Source: Mansonella perstans (taxonomy: Eukaryota > Nematoda > Chromadorea > Rhabditida > Onchocercidae). Taken from it: 64,000 bases of DNA. Position 1 is the stretch's first letter; every line of letters starts with the position of its first letter. The notes below the pieces were generated by a model, which ran no database searches, had not been told where the DNA came from, and saw only the letters and a list, made by a program, of their open reading frames with translations. Below, piece by piece: positions 1-14,800 of the stretch. Location of the stretch: assembly GCA_037074765.1 (NCBI GenBank), contig JBAMDO010000008.1, positions 339,424 to 403,423 of the forward strand, given 5' to 3'. The translations under genes and the position numbers were made by a program.

Positions 1-785
1 TTGTAGATCCCAAAAAAAAATTCCGTCAATACTGCTGAATTTTGAGTCAACTCACTGCCTTCAACACAATTTACTCCACTGCTGCCATTACTGCGGCTGT
101 ACTGCTGCCGCTGCTGCTTGTTGCTTTTGTTGTTAATTAATTAGGGGAGCCATTGTAAAAAAGTAGAAATGTATAACCAAATGAAGCCAAAAAAAAAGAA
201 CAAACAAAAATACGAATGAATATGGGAAGCCACAAGGAACTAGGAACGTGTTAAAAAAAAAAAAAAAAAACAGTGGAAATGAATGATAAAACATACAAGC
301 ATGTCTGCGCTCATTTAGTTACAACTTTTTGAAATCGGTTGGTTTCGAAATTTCAAATTTCCAAAATGCTATTTCATTTCTGTGACTATTTTATATGTCA
401 GCAGCATCATTAACTGACACTATGATATATTTCATTGCAGTAGCACATAAGTACTAAACCAATCGAACAAGCATTCATTCATCCCGTTGGAATTATGCAA
501 TGTGAGATTCATTTATGAAATAACATTTAATAACTTATTGCTGTCTTTGATTTTCGGAAATCTCGGTTTGCTTTACCGGTTTGAGCTAATAAAAGACTTA
601 GCGATTCCATACATCTGATTTATAAAGAGCATAAAAAAATGATATATTTCCGCTAAGAAAGGAACCTTTCTTAAAAGCTTGTACTGCGATCAAACTGTTT
701 TGTATGCAATGTATGTTCTGTCAAAAATAATCAACTTCTTTTATTTTGAATATGAAAGAGAGCTTTAAAAGGTTAAAAAAATTAC
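1..785 (-). other. Spectraplakin intron, cut by window edge
   Basis: No frame with splice support was found. The stretch is A/T-rich with a short CTG/CTGC-rich patch at about 80-120 and a poly-A run near 253-270. Confidence 0.6.
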
Positions 786-2523
786 TAGCCTGTTTTTTCC
801 GTTTCCAATTCTGGATTAGTACTTGCATTATGTTGCGACGTTCAAGTATTAATGAGCTCAATTGAGCAAATCGCCTATTTAGATGTTCTAATTCTTCTGT
901 TACTTGCTGAGCCCCATTCTTTGATTGTGGTATCGAACGACGGAAGCTATTTCGAATGTCTGGGCCGTGAATGTTGATAATATTTTCCATGTACTGCATC
1001 AAACGATTATCGTAACCCTGAAATTTTAACGGAATTTTCGTTTTGAAACCGCATTGAAGTTCTTAATTTGAAATAATAAAAAAAATCCAACCGATTTCTG
1101 CGGATGAACTAAAATAGAAACTATACAAACAATATACAGATCACAAGGATAGGAAGTGTTGAACAGGAAATAGACGGAAGCTATTTTCAAAAGTTTTGAT
1201 TAAAGTTTATTAACAAATTGAAAGAATTTATTATTTTTGAACTTTATGGCTCGCTCGCGCTACAAATAAAAAAGCCACATGGTTCTTGAGATGAAGAAAA
1301 ATTACTGCTCTGAAAGACCTATCAAGTTTTTTCCTGTAAGTTAAATAAGAAACCTTCACTGAATTCGGCAATTTTAAACGGAAATTAATAATCTCAATGA
1401 TTGAAAAAGTTAATTTGAAAATAATCAAATATCGCTCATCGATGTAAACATAAATTCAAAATTATTCAAAACCAATTGCAATTAAGATACCTTCGCTTCA
1501 CGAATAAATTTTCCACCTTCACGATTCACATTTTCTACTGCCTCAGTACGTTCCTGTAACTGAGAATATTCGGCAATAAGTTGATCCAACTGTTGTTGAT
1601 ACTGCTCTGGGCGAAGCTCTTCCGGTTTGCGTAAACTGTAAGTTTTTGTTTCGTTTTCTACTATTTGAAATAGCAACGTTTAAATAAATATGCAAACGTG
1701 ATAAAAAAGAAATCATATACCATCCGGAAATTATTTTTCACTGCTAAAATTTCATTAATTTCTCAAATAAAATTATGAAGTCAGAAAAAAGAATAGTAAT
1801 AGAAAGGACGAAAAAATTGCAAATATTAATTGCTTTTCAACCTCTAAATATCAGCACTTCCTTATAAGTTTACAATTAAAAGATCATAATCTATCAAGAA
1901 ATAAAATATTTCGAAAAATCTTGGGGAAGACCAAAGTATACCTGTTAATGGTCGCTTCAACGTTATCAAGCCATCTGATTTCATTTTCATATTCGGTACG
2001 GTAAACCATTTGAATCTGCAAAGCATATTCAGCAGTTTTTAGGCGATCAACCACCTGCGAACAAACATTTTCCCATCGAACGGTTGATGCTTGCACTTCG
2101 TCTTCTAGTCGATCGATATCAGGATGACTGCAAGTAAACGATCCTTTTTTTCAAAGTTAATGAATTTTCACTGCAATCACAAGACAGTTATTGCAGAGAA
2201 ATTTTTAACTTTTTTTTTAAAAAATTAAAAAAATTTTTTTTTTAAAATTGAATAGCTTAATGACACACGATCACTCATCTTATTTCCCCATGAATTCATG
2301 TATATTTCTTTAAAATTTACTTTGGTGATTGACGAGTTCGCGAAACATGCTGACGCAAAAGGGCAATATTACGATTGAGAGTATCAACGATCGTCTGTTG
2401 TTGTTGCAGTACCATATTCAACTCAAGCAACTGTGAATGGACACCTCGTAGTTTATCCAAAGACGCTGGCATATCATCAAATGAATTGAGCAATATTTCA
2501 TGCCGTCGTACAATATCAGTTAC
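786..2523 (-). CDS. vab-10: Spectraplakin, last spectrin-like repeats in the window
   Basis: Exons 2523-2321, 2127-1942, 1635-1491 and 1017-786 give residues about 1119-1373. Pieces: [60 protein letters not shown] and [20 protein letters not shown]. The [10 protein letters not shown] and RWENV spacing is spectrin-repeat-like. The final exon ends either at CTA|GTAATT (786, used here) or at a GC donor CAG|GCTAGT. The next exon is outside the window, so its phase cannot decide between them. Confidence 0.88.
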
Positions 2524-5500
2524 CTGTAATTTAGCGGGTAATATTTGAATTATATCGCAAAAAAGTTTTCCATCATACATAATGTTCTGTAACCAGTAAC
2601 AGGTGAATAAGTTGCGATGCAATTATTTCATAACCTTTCATCCGAAACGCCAAAATATATTCTTGGACATAATATATACAATAAAATGTTTTTCATTTAA
2701 GCTAAAATCACATATTACTGATGTTTATTTCTGCAGTAATATTAAAGCGATGGTATGTGGAACCAGATAATCATCAGTTGCTTGATCAAGAAAGAAAGGA
2801 TCAACTCGATCGGTGCAGACAGCTGTAATGATGAGATAGACAACGAGAAACAAAGGTCAAGTATCCCAATGGCAATAGAACAAAATGGGTGATTAGAACA
2901 AAAATAAAATTTGTAAAACCGCAAAAATTCAAATTTAGTTTCAACCGCGACTAGTAACACGAACAGCAACCGACAATTTTTTATATATTAAAAAATTCGG
3001 CGCATTAAATTTCCTGTAATGCTAGTGTTCATTTTCAAATCAAATTCCGGTTTTTCGCAATAGCTTGCAAGCGGAAGAAAAGTTTGCAGCATAACTTAGA
3101 TCTTTTATCTCAATTACTGTGAACGGAAACCTTTGCAACCCAATGATTTGTGTTAAGATATAGATGATCTTATACATATCCATTTGATTTTTTATAGTTA
3201 CTGAATGGATCAAAACAAAAAGTATCACAAAAACATTTAATAATGTAAATAAGAGTTATTAAAGAATTACCTCAACGAGTCCATTAAGCACAGCTTCCAA
3301 AGATTTTATTCGTTCAACATACATTCTCGATAGTTCCCATAGATCCTCCCAGCGACCATTTAAATGCTCGTAATTAGCTCGTTGTGAGGGTGTTGGTTCA
3401 AGAATTTGCCGAAATAATTCATTCACAGTTGACACATCAACATCTAATGCTTGCAACCCATCTTCGAAATCCTTATGTATAATGGTCAGTTTTTCAAGCT
3501 CTTCTCGTGATCTTGGAACGTTCTAAATTCCATAATTTTCAAAATAAAAGTAAAGTTTAGGAAGTATTAAACAATTTTAACTTCTGTGAATCATTATTAT
3601 TGAACATTTTTCGCAATGACTTAAACAGTGTACCTGCATGACCCGATCGTTCAGATTCCGATATGCTTCATCTAATTTAGCAAGCAGTTCCGCAATTTTC
3701 GCATCAAACTGAGTTCCAACTTCGGGTTCTGTAATATGCTAATTAAAGAAAAGTGAAGATATTTATAACACATATAAAATACATTATTACTTGGTTATCA
3801 AATTACTGACGGCATAACGATTCCAATAAGTTTTTAAATTTGTAAAACCAATGGTACCCTTGGGACGATTCATTTGATTTAGAAGATCGTAGAAATGGTC
3901 ATTGGTTAGTTTTAGTTCTTCCTTAAGTCGCATTGCCAATGGATCATTCGGTTCCAACTCGGAAAGCAGTTTGTGAGCATCATCATTCAGAGCTTTGATG
4001 ACCGCATCTCTTTCTTCTGGTGTCATTGAAATAAATGTGTTCAGATTCCAATTACTAAAAATTAAAAATTTCAGATTAAATCCGGGTACACGAACTGTCT
4101 GCCCTCAACCTCATAAAATTCCGGTCAGATTTTTATAAAATTAACGCTCCCGTCAAAAGTATTTGGTAATGAGAAATTTGCCAAAAATCTTTTACAGTTT
4201 CATTACTTACAAATCCATGAATTATAAGATGTGTAGATTTACCGTATTTGAGCCATTGTATTTAGCACCATATTGTATCGTATCTGTCGTTGTTTCTGAC
4301 TCCATAATCGACGTAACTTTTCCAAACTTGCATGTAATCGGTTAAGGTATTTGGTCATGCGAGCATCTGGCGGTGAAATACGGAATAACACAGATGGTAC
4401 CATAACATCTGTATCACCTGGTCCGCTAATTTTCCATTGTATCAGATCCGAATTATCGATCAAAATACATTCGTCACCTAAATGAGAACAAATTAGTACT
4501 TTATCAGGAAGAAAATCCTTGCAAAACTTCTCTTCGAAAATAATCATCAAATAATTAAGCTGTTCCGAATTAATAAAATCGATAATCAAAGGTCATAAAA
4601 TGCAAAATGTGATGAAACTGATGTAAAATGATGAACTATGTTATCAATTATAGGAATTATAAGGTTAAGAATCCGCTTAAATGAAATATTTTATGAGGAA
4701 AACATGTGAATAACAATTATATTTCTCACCTTCTCTAATTGTAATATCTTTATCGATGTAATCAGCCAAAGCAACAACCGATATTGGTCTTTGAATCCGT
4801 TCACCACGTTGCCACAGGGGTGAAATTTGGGAACTTCGTTCGGTAAGCGTCATCAAAATACTGTGGTATTTTCTGATTAATTCACTAATTTCATCCAATT
4901 CGCGTAACATTTGTTCACCTTCTTCCAATGAAAATTCACTCCTATTATACTTTCTTCCCAGCATTTCAGATTGCTTAATCATCCATTCTTCTGCAGCATT
5001 TGCATCTTCCATGAACTACAAAACAAATATATAAAGATTCTGAATTCTTAATTTGCAACAATTGTCTCCTGTTGAGCGTCTTTTTTTTTCAGCTTTCTAG
5101 AAAAATGTAAATCAAAAAATTTTAAAATCGAAAAAACTTTAAAATTTTCATATACAAATGAAATTTAGCAATAAGAATCTACAGTTAACATTTCCAATTT
5201 CTAAGTATAATTTTTTTTTCCCTGACTTTTCATTCCGAGCTATATCAAAATGCTACTACGTTGTGGTTACTTTGTATGTGTAAGTTCGTAAAAGTTTGTA
5301 AAATCATACAGAATTAAGATTGAGCGCATCGCGCAAATGTTGTTCAAGACATTTCGATAGTGCTAACAGCCAATCCCATTTCCGCTGCATTGCATTCAGA
5401 TAAAATTCGATTACATGAATAGCTGGATGACCTTGATTTAGCAGTGCTGCACCTTTGTTGTGTACATCGTTGAAACGTGGCTCTCGAAGTTCAATTTCAT

Positions 5501-7541
5501 GAAGAAGCTAGAAACAGAAACAAAAGATTTTACACTGAAAATTTGGAAACTGAATAAAAATTCTTGTGATTTTTGATCAAATTCTAACTTGAACAAGTTA
5601 ATACCTGTTTATAATAATTCTGTAGCATTGGTAAATCAAGCTGTTTGATATCGGACCAATTTCTAGAAACTTCAATATCTTCCCTCTCATTAATCCATAC
5701 AATTTCCTGCTGTGCTCCACGGATAAATGCGATCAATGTATCCAAATCAAGCATACGTCCAGCTGATAAATCCCGCAACTGCTGATATTCGCTTTCCAGT
5801 ATACTAAGCAATTCGCAATATTCATGGGTATCTTCCGCAGATATCTCTGCCTGAAAATAGAAAATTGAACATTTATCTTTGATTTCTAACTTTTCCAAAA
5901 AACTACCATTTATTTCTTCTTTTTTTTTAAATTATCATTGTAAAACGAAATGTCAATTAACATAAGCGATTTTATATTTTTTCTAATTTCACATTTACTG
6001 TCAATCGCCTTTACTATTTTATCCTTAACAATACCTCAAAAATTTTTGTGCTTAGCCTTGATGATTTGAAGTTACTCATAGCTTCTATCGGTTAACGAAA
6101 AAATGGGACTGATGCCATTAACTAACCATCATGATGGCATTAAGTTGAACGAAACTTTATAAGTTTTTTAAACTTTCCTTTTACGAAAATGCGTCAAATC
6201 CCTTAGAAATTAACATGTCATGTGTTGTTTTGCTTGTTGCAATATAATTTAATTCGCAGAAAAATTCCTCGAATGTGAATTGTTGGACTGCGATAAACAT
6301 CAGTGACCTTCTCCCACAGAGAAGAAGATGGAAATCGGGTACAGGATGCGGCCCATGAGAGGAAAAGAAAGAAGAGAGAAATATCAAATTGTAGGAAGCC
6401 AATTAATGATTCCTTTTCGGACAATGTGTAAAAGGATTTCAACAACTTGCTCGACACAAGGTCATTTCAATCCAATATGTACTCATATTCTACTAAAATC
6501 AAAAGAAGACCTATCAATTCTTCTAAATGAACCACATACCAACGCTGTCTATACGAATGCTGCACTATAGTTGTATTATTTACCGCATAATGCAAACCAT
6601 AATAGATATAGTTATTACTTAAGAAAACCTTTGGATTATTCAATATGGAAAAGAGACTTAATGCGAATCAATTCACAGTTCTTAGCTTGAATTACATGTA
6701 TTAAGGACTCAAATAACTCAATTAATGATTCAAACACAGTAAGAACATGAAGGAGATTTAGTACACTTCATTTAATCTCTAATTTAATTCCATAGCAAAT
6801 AACAGTAACACCTTTAAAAATTGTGCCGCCAAAATCTTTTATTTGTGATAATAAGCAGAAATAGAAAATATACTATTTCTAGAATAGAAAACCTGTTTAT
6901 CGTGATCGTTTCATAGCATTCTAATTTCGATCTCTAATATATTTATTAATTTATCTTATAAATTCTGAAAAAAAAGAAATCAAACAACCTGTCTAGCAAT
7001 ACATTTATCAACATTTTGTCGAAAATCCTGTATTTCGTGGTTGTCAACTTTATGTTCTTCAAACATACTCTCCAGCTGCTCCAAATCTTCGATAAATTCC
7101 ATTTCCGACAATTTCTCCTGAGAAATCATTAGAAATCTTTTTCAATTAAAAAGAAAAATTATCATTTGAAATTTCAAATTTTAAAATTTTTGTAAAACTA
7201 CAAAGATTTTTGGTTCAAATATTTTTGTTCTATTTTTGTGACACTTTCACCTTCTTCCCTTTCTTATTTTGTGCTAATTATAAAGTAACTTACCAGCCGT
7301 GAACGAACCCACTGTATGCAATCTTCCACGCGTCCATATGCTGTACGACGTACCGATTCACGCCGTTGCTCATTCTCTCGCATCAATTGTTCCGTTCGAA
7401 CACCAAGACGTGTCACAAATTGTGTCCGTAATCTTGTGAGATAGGCCTGACGTCGTTGTTCTAATCCATATACTCTGTAATTGATAATGACTAATAATAA
7501 TAATATAATAACAATAATAATAATTAACAACAATAATAACA

Positions 7542-7605
<64 letters not shown>

Positions 7606-10600
7606 TTGATAATAACTGAGATAAATTCTAGAGAACAGACGTGAAAATTTTCTTGAAAGTGATAAAAGCATTTCTAATAATTTCCAGTTACACTTTTGAA
7701 CTGTGCGTCAACTTTTTCCATCAATATCATCAGATGATACCTATGACGTATGTATGAAATTTTTATAACTGCATGATGAACATGGCCACGTAAATTACGT
7801 TTTCCGGAAAGCTTAGGATCTACATCTTTTAACCAAAACAATTTGATCATTCTATGAAGGAGTTATTCTTAACGATAAAGAACATACTGTTGATAATAAT
7901 CGTTTGTTTCCAAATGGCGTAAACGTTTAAGTTGATCTACATCCTCAAAGAATCCACTAATCGACGCTTCCAGTGCCACAAGATCGTCAATAATTCCGTC
8001 AATGAGGCGTTGCAAGTCTGCTGGTCGTGACGTATCAACTGCAATACATATGTTAAAAATTTTCCAACAGCAATTATTAAAATGAGCCAAATTAAAACAA
8101 CCAGTTAATAGGGTTAAATCTATAAACATTCTTCAATTCAATGATACTGAAAATTATTTTATTTGATATTGAAATGTGTAAACAAGATTTTGAAGTTAAT
8201 AATTTGCAGAAACCTCTATTAAGAGTTTACTGCACATAACAATTCTGCCATTATCTTCATTGTCACATTTTAACAGAAACTTTAATATTTCAAAATACAA
8301 AAGCTAGGAGTTGAGATTTGTGTAAAAACCAACTTCGTGATTCGGCATCTTCAATTCTGCTCAAAATATGATCCAATTTCTCATTTGTTATCCCAATACC
8401 ACGTGCCAAGCGACTAATAATATCAGTTGCTGAACCCTAAAATTTTCAAGAATGAAAAATTTTCAAAAATAACCAAACAATTCCATCAGTACATCCGAAA
8501 AGCTCGGAGAAGCTTCATTGAGAAAAGTAATTTGAATACACTGCGAATTATCGAAAACCTTGTCAGGAACAAACCGCAAAATACAAAAAAAATCTAAAAA
8601 TGACTACAACTACACCATAAACTTTCATTAAACTGTTCATTAACCTAAATTAAATGAACTAATACTATAAAATTTCAATACTAAACGAAATTTAGGTGTT
8701 AAGGCAGATGGAAAAAAGATTCGATTTAAAAAAGTACATTTTCTTCAAAACATATTACTAACACCACAACAACGGGATATGTGACGTTAATTGGAGCTAA
8801 TTAAGAAAAAGAAATGACATAAAGCACTAGATGGTCCTTAATCCTTTCTTTATAGGAATTTTCCGAATTTATAATGCACTAAAAAAAAAGAGAAAAAAAG
8901 AAAAGTAATACTAAAATGAAATTTGGGTACCAAATAAGTTCCTGTTCCTTTACAAGAAACATTTTTAAAATTTTTCACTCAAAAAATTTTATTTACGTTG
9001 AAAAAAATCCAACACTGTCTTTTTAAATTATTTTAGCTCATTTTCTTTTTTAGTAGAAATTTGGAACTCGTACTTGAAATGACTTTTCAAGCTTATCACT
9101 TTCAAACTATTCATTTATTTTCTTCTGTAATTAAAGTAATGTCTCTTCTTTGAAGCTGATATTATCAACTTACTAACAGAGTATTTTATTCATTACTATT
9201 AACGGTATTTTTATTTGACATCTTCACACTGTTATTTTTCAATTTCTTTTACACCGTATCCTGTACAACTTTACTTCAAAAAAACTGTTGTTACCAGTTT
9301 CTGTGAGTTAAATTAGTGCCACCAATTTGTGTGAGTTAGGAAGAGACAGTTAGTTTCAACAACAAACTTGTTTCAATTTGTTTATGTTAAAAAATAAACA
9401 GTGCATAAACTGGATAAGTGAAAATGCTAAAGCAAATAAAATAGCTGAGAAAAATGAGTACACAAAATAATAGCAATAATAAACATCCACACATCTTAAC
9501 ATCTGTCAAATACCTGAACTGCAGCTTGTTCTTCGATCAAATTGAATCGTTCATTGAGTGAACGAAGTAATCGATGCCAGGATCGATCCAGGCTTTGTGT
9601 GCTTAAATCTGCAGGAATGTGTAAATGATCGGTATGTTCGAAAAGTTGATAAAGTTCGGCGTAATGATCCGCTAAACGTTGTTTTTCACGTGCTTTTGGC
9701 GGTAAATCTTCAGTTTTGAATCGTTCCAGGTCATGTTCTAATCGACGTAATTCTCCCAGGCTTGTTGGTAGTTGACGATCGTCCATTACACGGATAGCCC
9801 GTTCTACCCAATGTAACCATTCCGTTGCTTCACGTTCATATTCACACATCACATCTTTGTACTGAACAATGTCAACAAAATTATCATCATGACGAAATGG
9901 ACAGGCGGCATTAAATTATTCTCTCAAAGCAACATTTAAACATTAAAATTTTGTGCATAAAAACAATCATCAATGTGTACCGTGCAGTTTTAGTAATTAA
10001 AGAACAAAAAAAAACTCTGATTCGATTATATTTTACACAAAAAGTACTTTAATTTAAAGGTCCAAAGTAATCTCACACCGGATTGTTGGCAAATTAATTT
10101 TACTCATTTCTAATTTGAAAGCAAAAAAAAGTTAATTACTTGTCTTAAAAAAAATAATTACTCTCTCACCCTCTTACATGAAATTCCACTATTTATTAGA
10201 AAGTTTATTCCGGACAAAAGATAAAAATAATAACAATTCGTATCTTGAAATTTCTCTTTTTTTTTCATTACAAAGGTCAACAAATGATAGTGAACGAAAT
10301 TAATTAAAAGCCAACAATTAGCATCCAATTTCAAACAACAAATTGATATTTTACATCTATGAATTTAATTTGTGTATTTTTATTAAAATTTGTGCAAAAG
10401 TGTTGGAGTAAGATGTGAAACATTACTGAGTGCATAGGTGATGCTCCATAAGCTATAGTAAAAACAGTATGTGTTTTTTTCATGTTCAATCCACAAATTT
10501 AAAAAAAAAGTTTCTGTAACAACTGAAACAAAAATTTATCTACAAATTTTTCTGTTGAAGCTTATTTTGAAATAATTAATTAGCATTTAATTTTGGTTTC

Positions 10601-13600
10601 TATAGGCTAATTTTTTATCGAAATTCTCTTCAGCAAATTGGTTTTTCTATACCTCTATACTGCATCGCAAGATCTAACTAAGTAATTAAGTAAATAAACT
10701 AACTTTCCAATAAACGATAACGATCAATCAAAACTACTGGAAATAAGTAAGCGATAATTGTCATTTGCAAAAAAAAGGTCAAGATTCCTGACTTTTATTC
10801 TTTGATTCTAAAGATGCTCTCATTGCGAAGAACAAAAAGTTTTTAGCTTCAATTACTCATGGATCATTGCCTTCCGTAATTAATTACCAATTTGAATTGC
10901 ATTCCTGATTCAGTCTTTTTTTTCCTAATTCTTCTTGTTAAATATTACTTATATAGATTTATCATTTTTACACTTTTTTTCAGTGTCGAACCAGAAATAT
11001 TTTAATGTAAATAACAAATCTAAAAATGTAAAGCAATTTCAAAAATACCTTTTTTGATGGAATACATTAAAACTGGAATTTCTTCGCCGAAAAAATGCAA
11101 TTAAAAATTGCTCTCATTCAACAAAGCTTTAATGTATCGTAAATGAACTATGTTCTAAATTGACTGATGCATTAACGGACAAAATTTAATGATTAAACTA
11201 ATTTGAGTCCCACTTTCTCGGCAGATAAAAAATTCTTTAGGTAACTATTCTTCGATTATTATCTAAATCACACCAATTTCAACGAAACTTCAAACTCTTA
11301 ATGACCCTATTATTAAATGTTATTAAATCCTATTATTAAATGCTATCATCTTGAAATTTTCCAGATTTCCATAAAATCTTTTCTTGAAGAGACACAGTAC
11401 TTGTGATTTTTTAAACAACATTCTACCAAAAAGCCAAAAAAAAGAAAAAATCTCCCAAACTTCATACGATTGACTAATTATATCATTATCAGCAATGCTA
11501 AGAACGATAAAAGTTCGCTGCTCTCTTTTGCTGATCAAATTTTTAAATTTCAATTTAAAATTTAATGAATATTCATTCCTTAACGTTTTCAAAGAAACTG
11601 TAAATCTATCTTACTGAGAACGACATTCAAATACCTATGAAATAGTAGATAATGAAGAATGAAACTGACCTTGCTCAATTCATTAGTATGTGGCAAAGCA
11701 TTGTAAAGCGAAGAGACGTATGTGATGATACTCTTCTCATCCGGTGCATCCACGTCAACATCTTCTGCATCCAGCAGTCTGGAAACACCAAATTCACTTT
11801 CAGCTGCTGCGAATGCATTATTCAGACGATCACGTGCCGATACACTTTCATCAATTATCTGAATTTATAAATTTTCCATTTCAGCCTTACGAGTAACAAA
11901 GTAGAAGTAATGTTTCACAGCATTAAAAAGAATAAAATTATCGCTTATTACAATAGGAAATGTCCAGTTACTCTACTCTCGAATAAATGACCAGTACCGA
12001 AAAATATTAAAGATTACAATCATCAAAACTTTTTAATCTATTTACTTTGATTATTTAATTCTTACTAACTCCTTAGTTTTTTGAAATATTCCTATATTGG
12101 GTTGAATGATGGAACCTGCGGCTACTATTTAGTTATGACAAACAACATACTCTATTCCATTGTATAAGATTTGGTCGATAACGATGAAGGATAGCATTGA
12201 AGGCTAAACCATCTCTCCAACTACTTGTAAAGTTTCGAACATTAACACCCGGATATCCCCGTGTGACGTCTTGTGCCCATTGCAGTAGAGCATCTCGTGC
12301 TGAAACACCATCAATGCTGGATAGTACTTCTGATACCTGAAATAAGTAAATTTTTTTCAATGCAAAATAAATTGATAAATTATTTTTTAGAGATTTGAAT
12401 AGAAGTTCAAAAAATAGAAATTCAAAATTTTTAAAATTTCAATCCCAGTAATGATGATTCGCGTAAGTAAAGCAAAAAAAATCAAAAGAAAAAAAAAACC
12501 AGAAGTTCTTGTCATACATTAAATCACATCATCTTTCTATTCACTTTTTCTCCTTCGTCCTTCCTTTCAACTCCAAAATCTTCCATTCCTATCAATCTGT
12601 CTCTCTCGTAATGTTTGCATTAATTCTTCTCAAAGATATTTCACTTCTCAAATTTTCTAACAATATTTAGTTGCAAACACTGTTACGCTTACCTTGCAGT
12701 TTCATTTCTTTAACATTACAAAAATTAACTCTAACAGTTCAACGAAAATACTAAAACTTTAGTAAACAAGAAAAAAAGAATGATAAAATGACAGCCAATA
12801 TGATAAGATTTTTGAAAGAGCTTTGTGTTATGAATGATTTATGTGACATTCAAAAAGATTGAAGATTAATCAAATCGAACATTGCTTTTAAAATTTAAAA
12901 AAAAAATATATATATAATAACGATAATGAAAAAAACTTTTTAAAAATTTTATGTCAAGAAAAGATTAAAGTCTTAATTAATGAAAAATTTAACAATAACA
13001 TTTGAAACAAATAAACATTAATATCTAGAAATGATTCACTGCATGAAGACAAAAATTCTTTCACTGATTTGATTACAGTAAAGAAATGAATGAAGTATTT
13101 AATGTTCCAGTCATTTGGCTTAATCATTTGACTAAATCATTTGACCTATTTTTTCACTATTTTTTAGAACAGTTAGCTTCTTTCGGAAAGCTCTCCTGCT
13201 TCTTTTGTAACCGCATACATATGAATACTAATATTAATAGATAATCCTGGTTTTTTAAAAAAAAAAACACACAAATGAAAATCTTATAGCTTTAAAAATG
13301 TAACATTTATCCTCCATATAGAACAAAACGGTATATTCAATAGAAAGAATAAAATCAATCGTAATAAGTTGACGTGATAGGACGTCATAGTATACGTAAA
13401 TTATTAGTCTTCATCAACATCAGTACCATCTTTAAACACTAGAGAATAACTTTTAAGTAAACATATTTCAGTTTGTTTAACTGAAATAGTACTAAAATGT
13501 GTAAGAACCAACTTTGCTCTTTTTTGATTTCCGATTACTGTCACGTTCACCGCGTGTTTTCTTAACACGCTGAACTTTACGTTCAAAATGTTCTCGTGCT

Positions 13601-14767
13601 TCATAGGAAGAACTCTCCGAGAATGCTTGTCCACTAGGCCATGCGCTTTCGATTCGTCCATTTCTATCTATGGGAACAACCTGACCATTACGTACATCTT
13701 CCACACCATATGATGCTGATATACTATAGAGTGGTGATGAAGCAGTACCATCGGCTATCGAATAACCATTAACTTTCTCGACTGTATTACCAGATGATCG
13801 AGTTAATTCATGTTTACGTTCTGCTTTCTTGGAATAGGAACGTAATACTTTGTACATTTATCCCAGATGATACGTAATGTTGTTGTATTAGAATTTGAAT
13901 AATCTGGAGCGAGACAGAAATTACGATTACAAGAATGATCAATTTATTGTATACGAATAGGAATTTGACCACATACACACTCACTCACACACACACTCAC
14001 TCACACACAGACATACACGCACACACACACACACATACACACACACACATATATATATATATATACACACACACATTATGTACAAATACGTTCGCGCATA
14101 GGAATTACAATAGTAAAACTATTGGGAAAATTGAAAAGATAGTTTTTATTGGTGTAGTAAATGATGTATGTCCACAATATTTCAATTTTATTTCAACAAA
14201 AATTTTGCTTCAGTCCTACAGTTTGCAAACTATAATTTTGATACAGTCAAATACCACCGCTGCTGCTACTACTATAACTATTACTGCTACTACTGCTACT
14301 ACAACTGCTATTACTTCTACTACAATTAGAACGAAAGAGTGAAGCACCGATCGAGAAAAGTGAAATAATTCTAAATGGACAACAACAATAACTGTGCTTA
14401 ATTTTTGCAAGCCGCACTAATACTACAGTGTGTTGAATGAATAATGCATGATGCATTTCAATACTATCCCACAATCACTACCTACCTACTCTCTATAACA
14501 ATTTCGGATCCGCCTCTATTCAGGTTTTTACCCATTTAACCGGTGATGTCCTAAATGTAACAGAATCCTTCTACAAACTTTTAAATCCTCCTATTCTATC
14601 AATTCTTGCCCAAGTGCTCCTCCTCTTCCTTCTCCTTCTCCTTCTCCTGCATCACGACCACCAAATAGTTCCTTTTCTTTACCAGAATATTAAACAGACA
14701 TATACATACACATACACACACCCACACACACACATGCACACATCGTACAAAACACACACGCGCACAC

Positions 14768-14800
<33 letters not shown>

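Noticed and set aside
13404..13661. Second minus-strand frame overlapping alternative exon C
   Set aside because: It overlaps exon C in another frame and has no phase-compatible donor to CH2.
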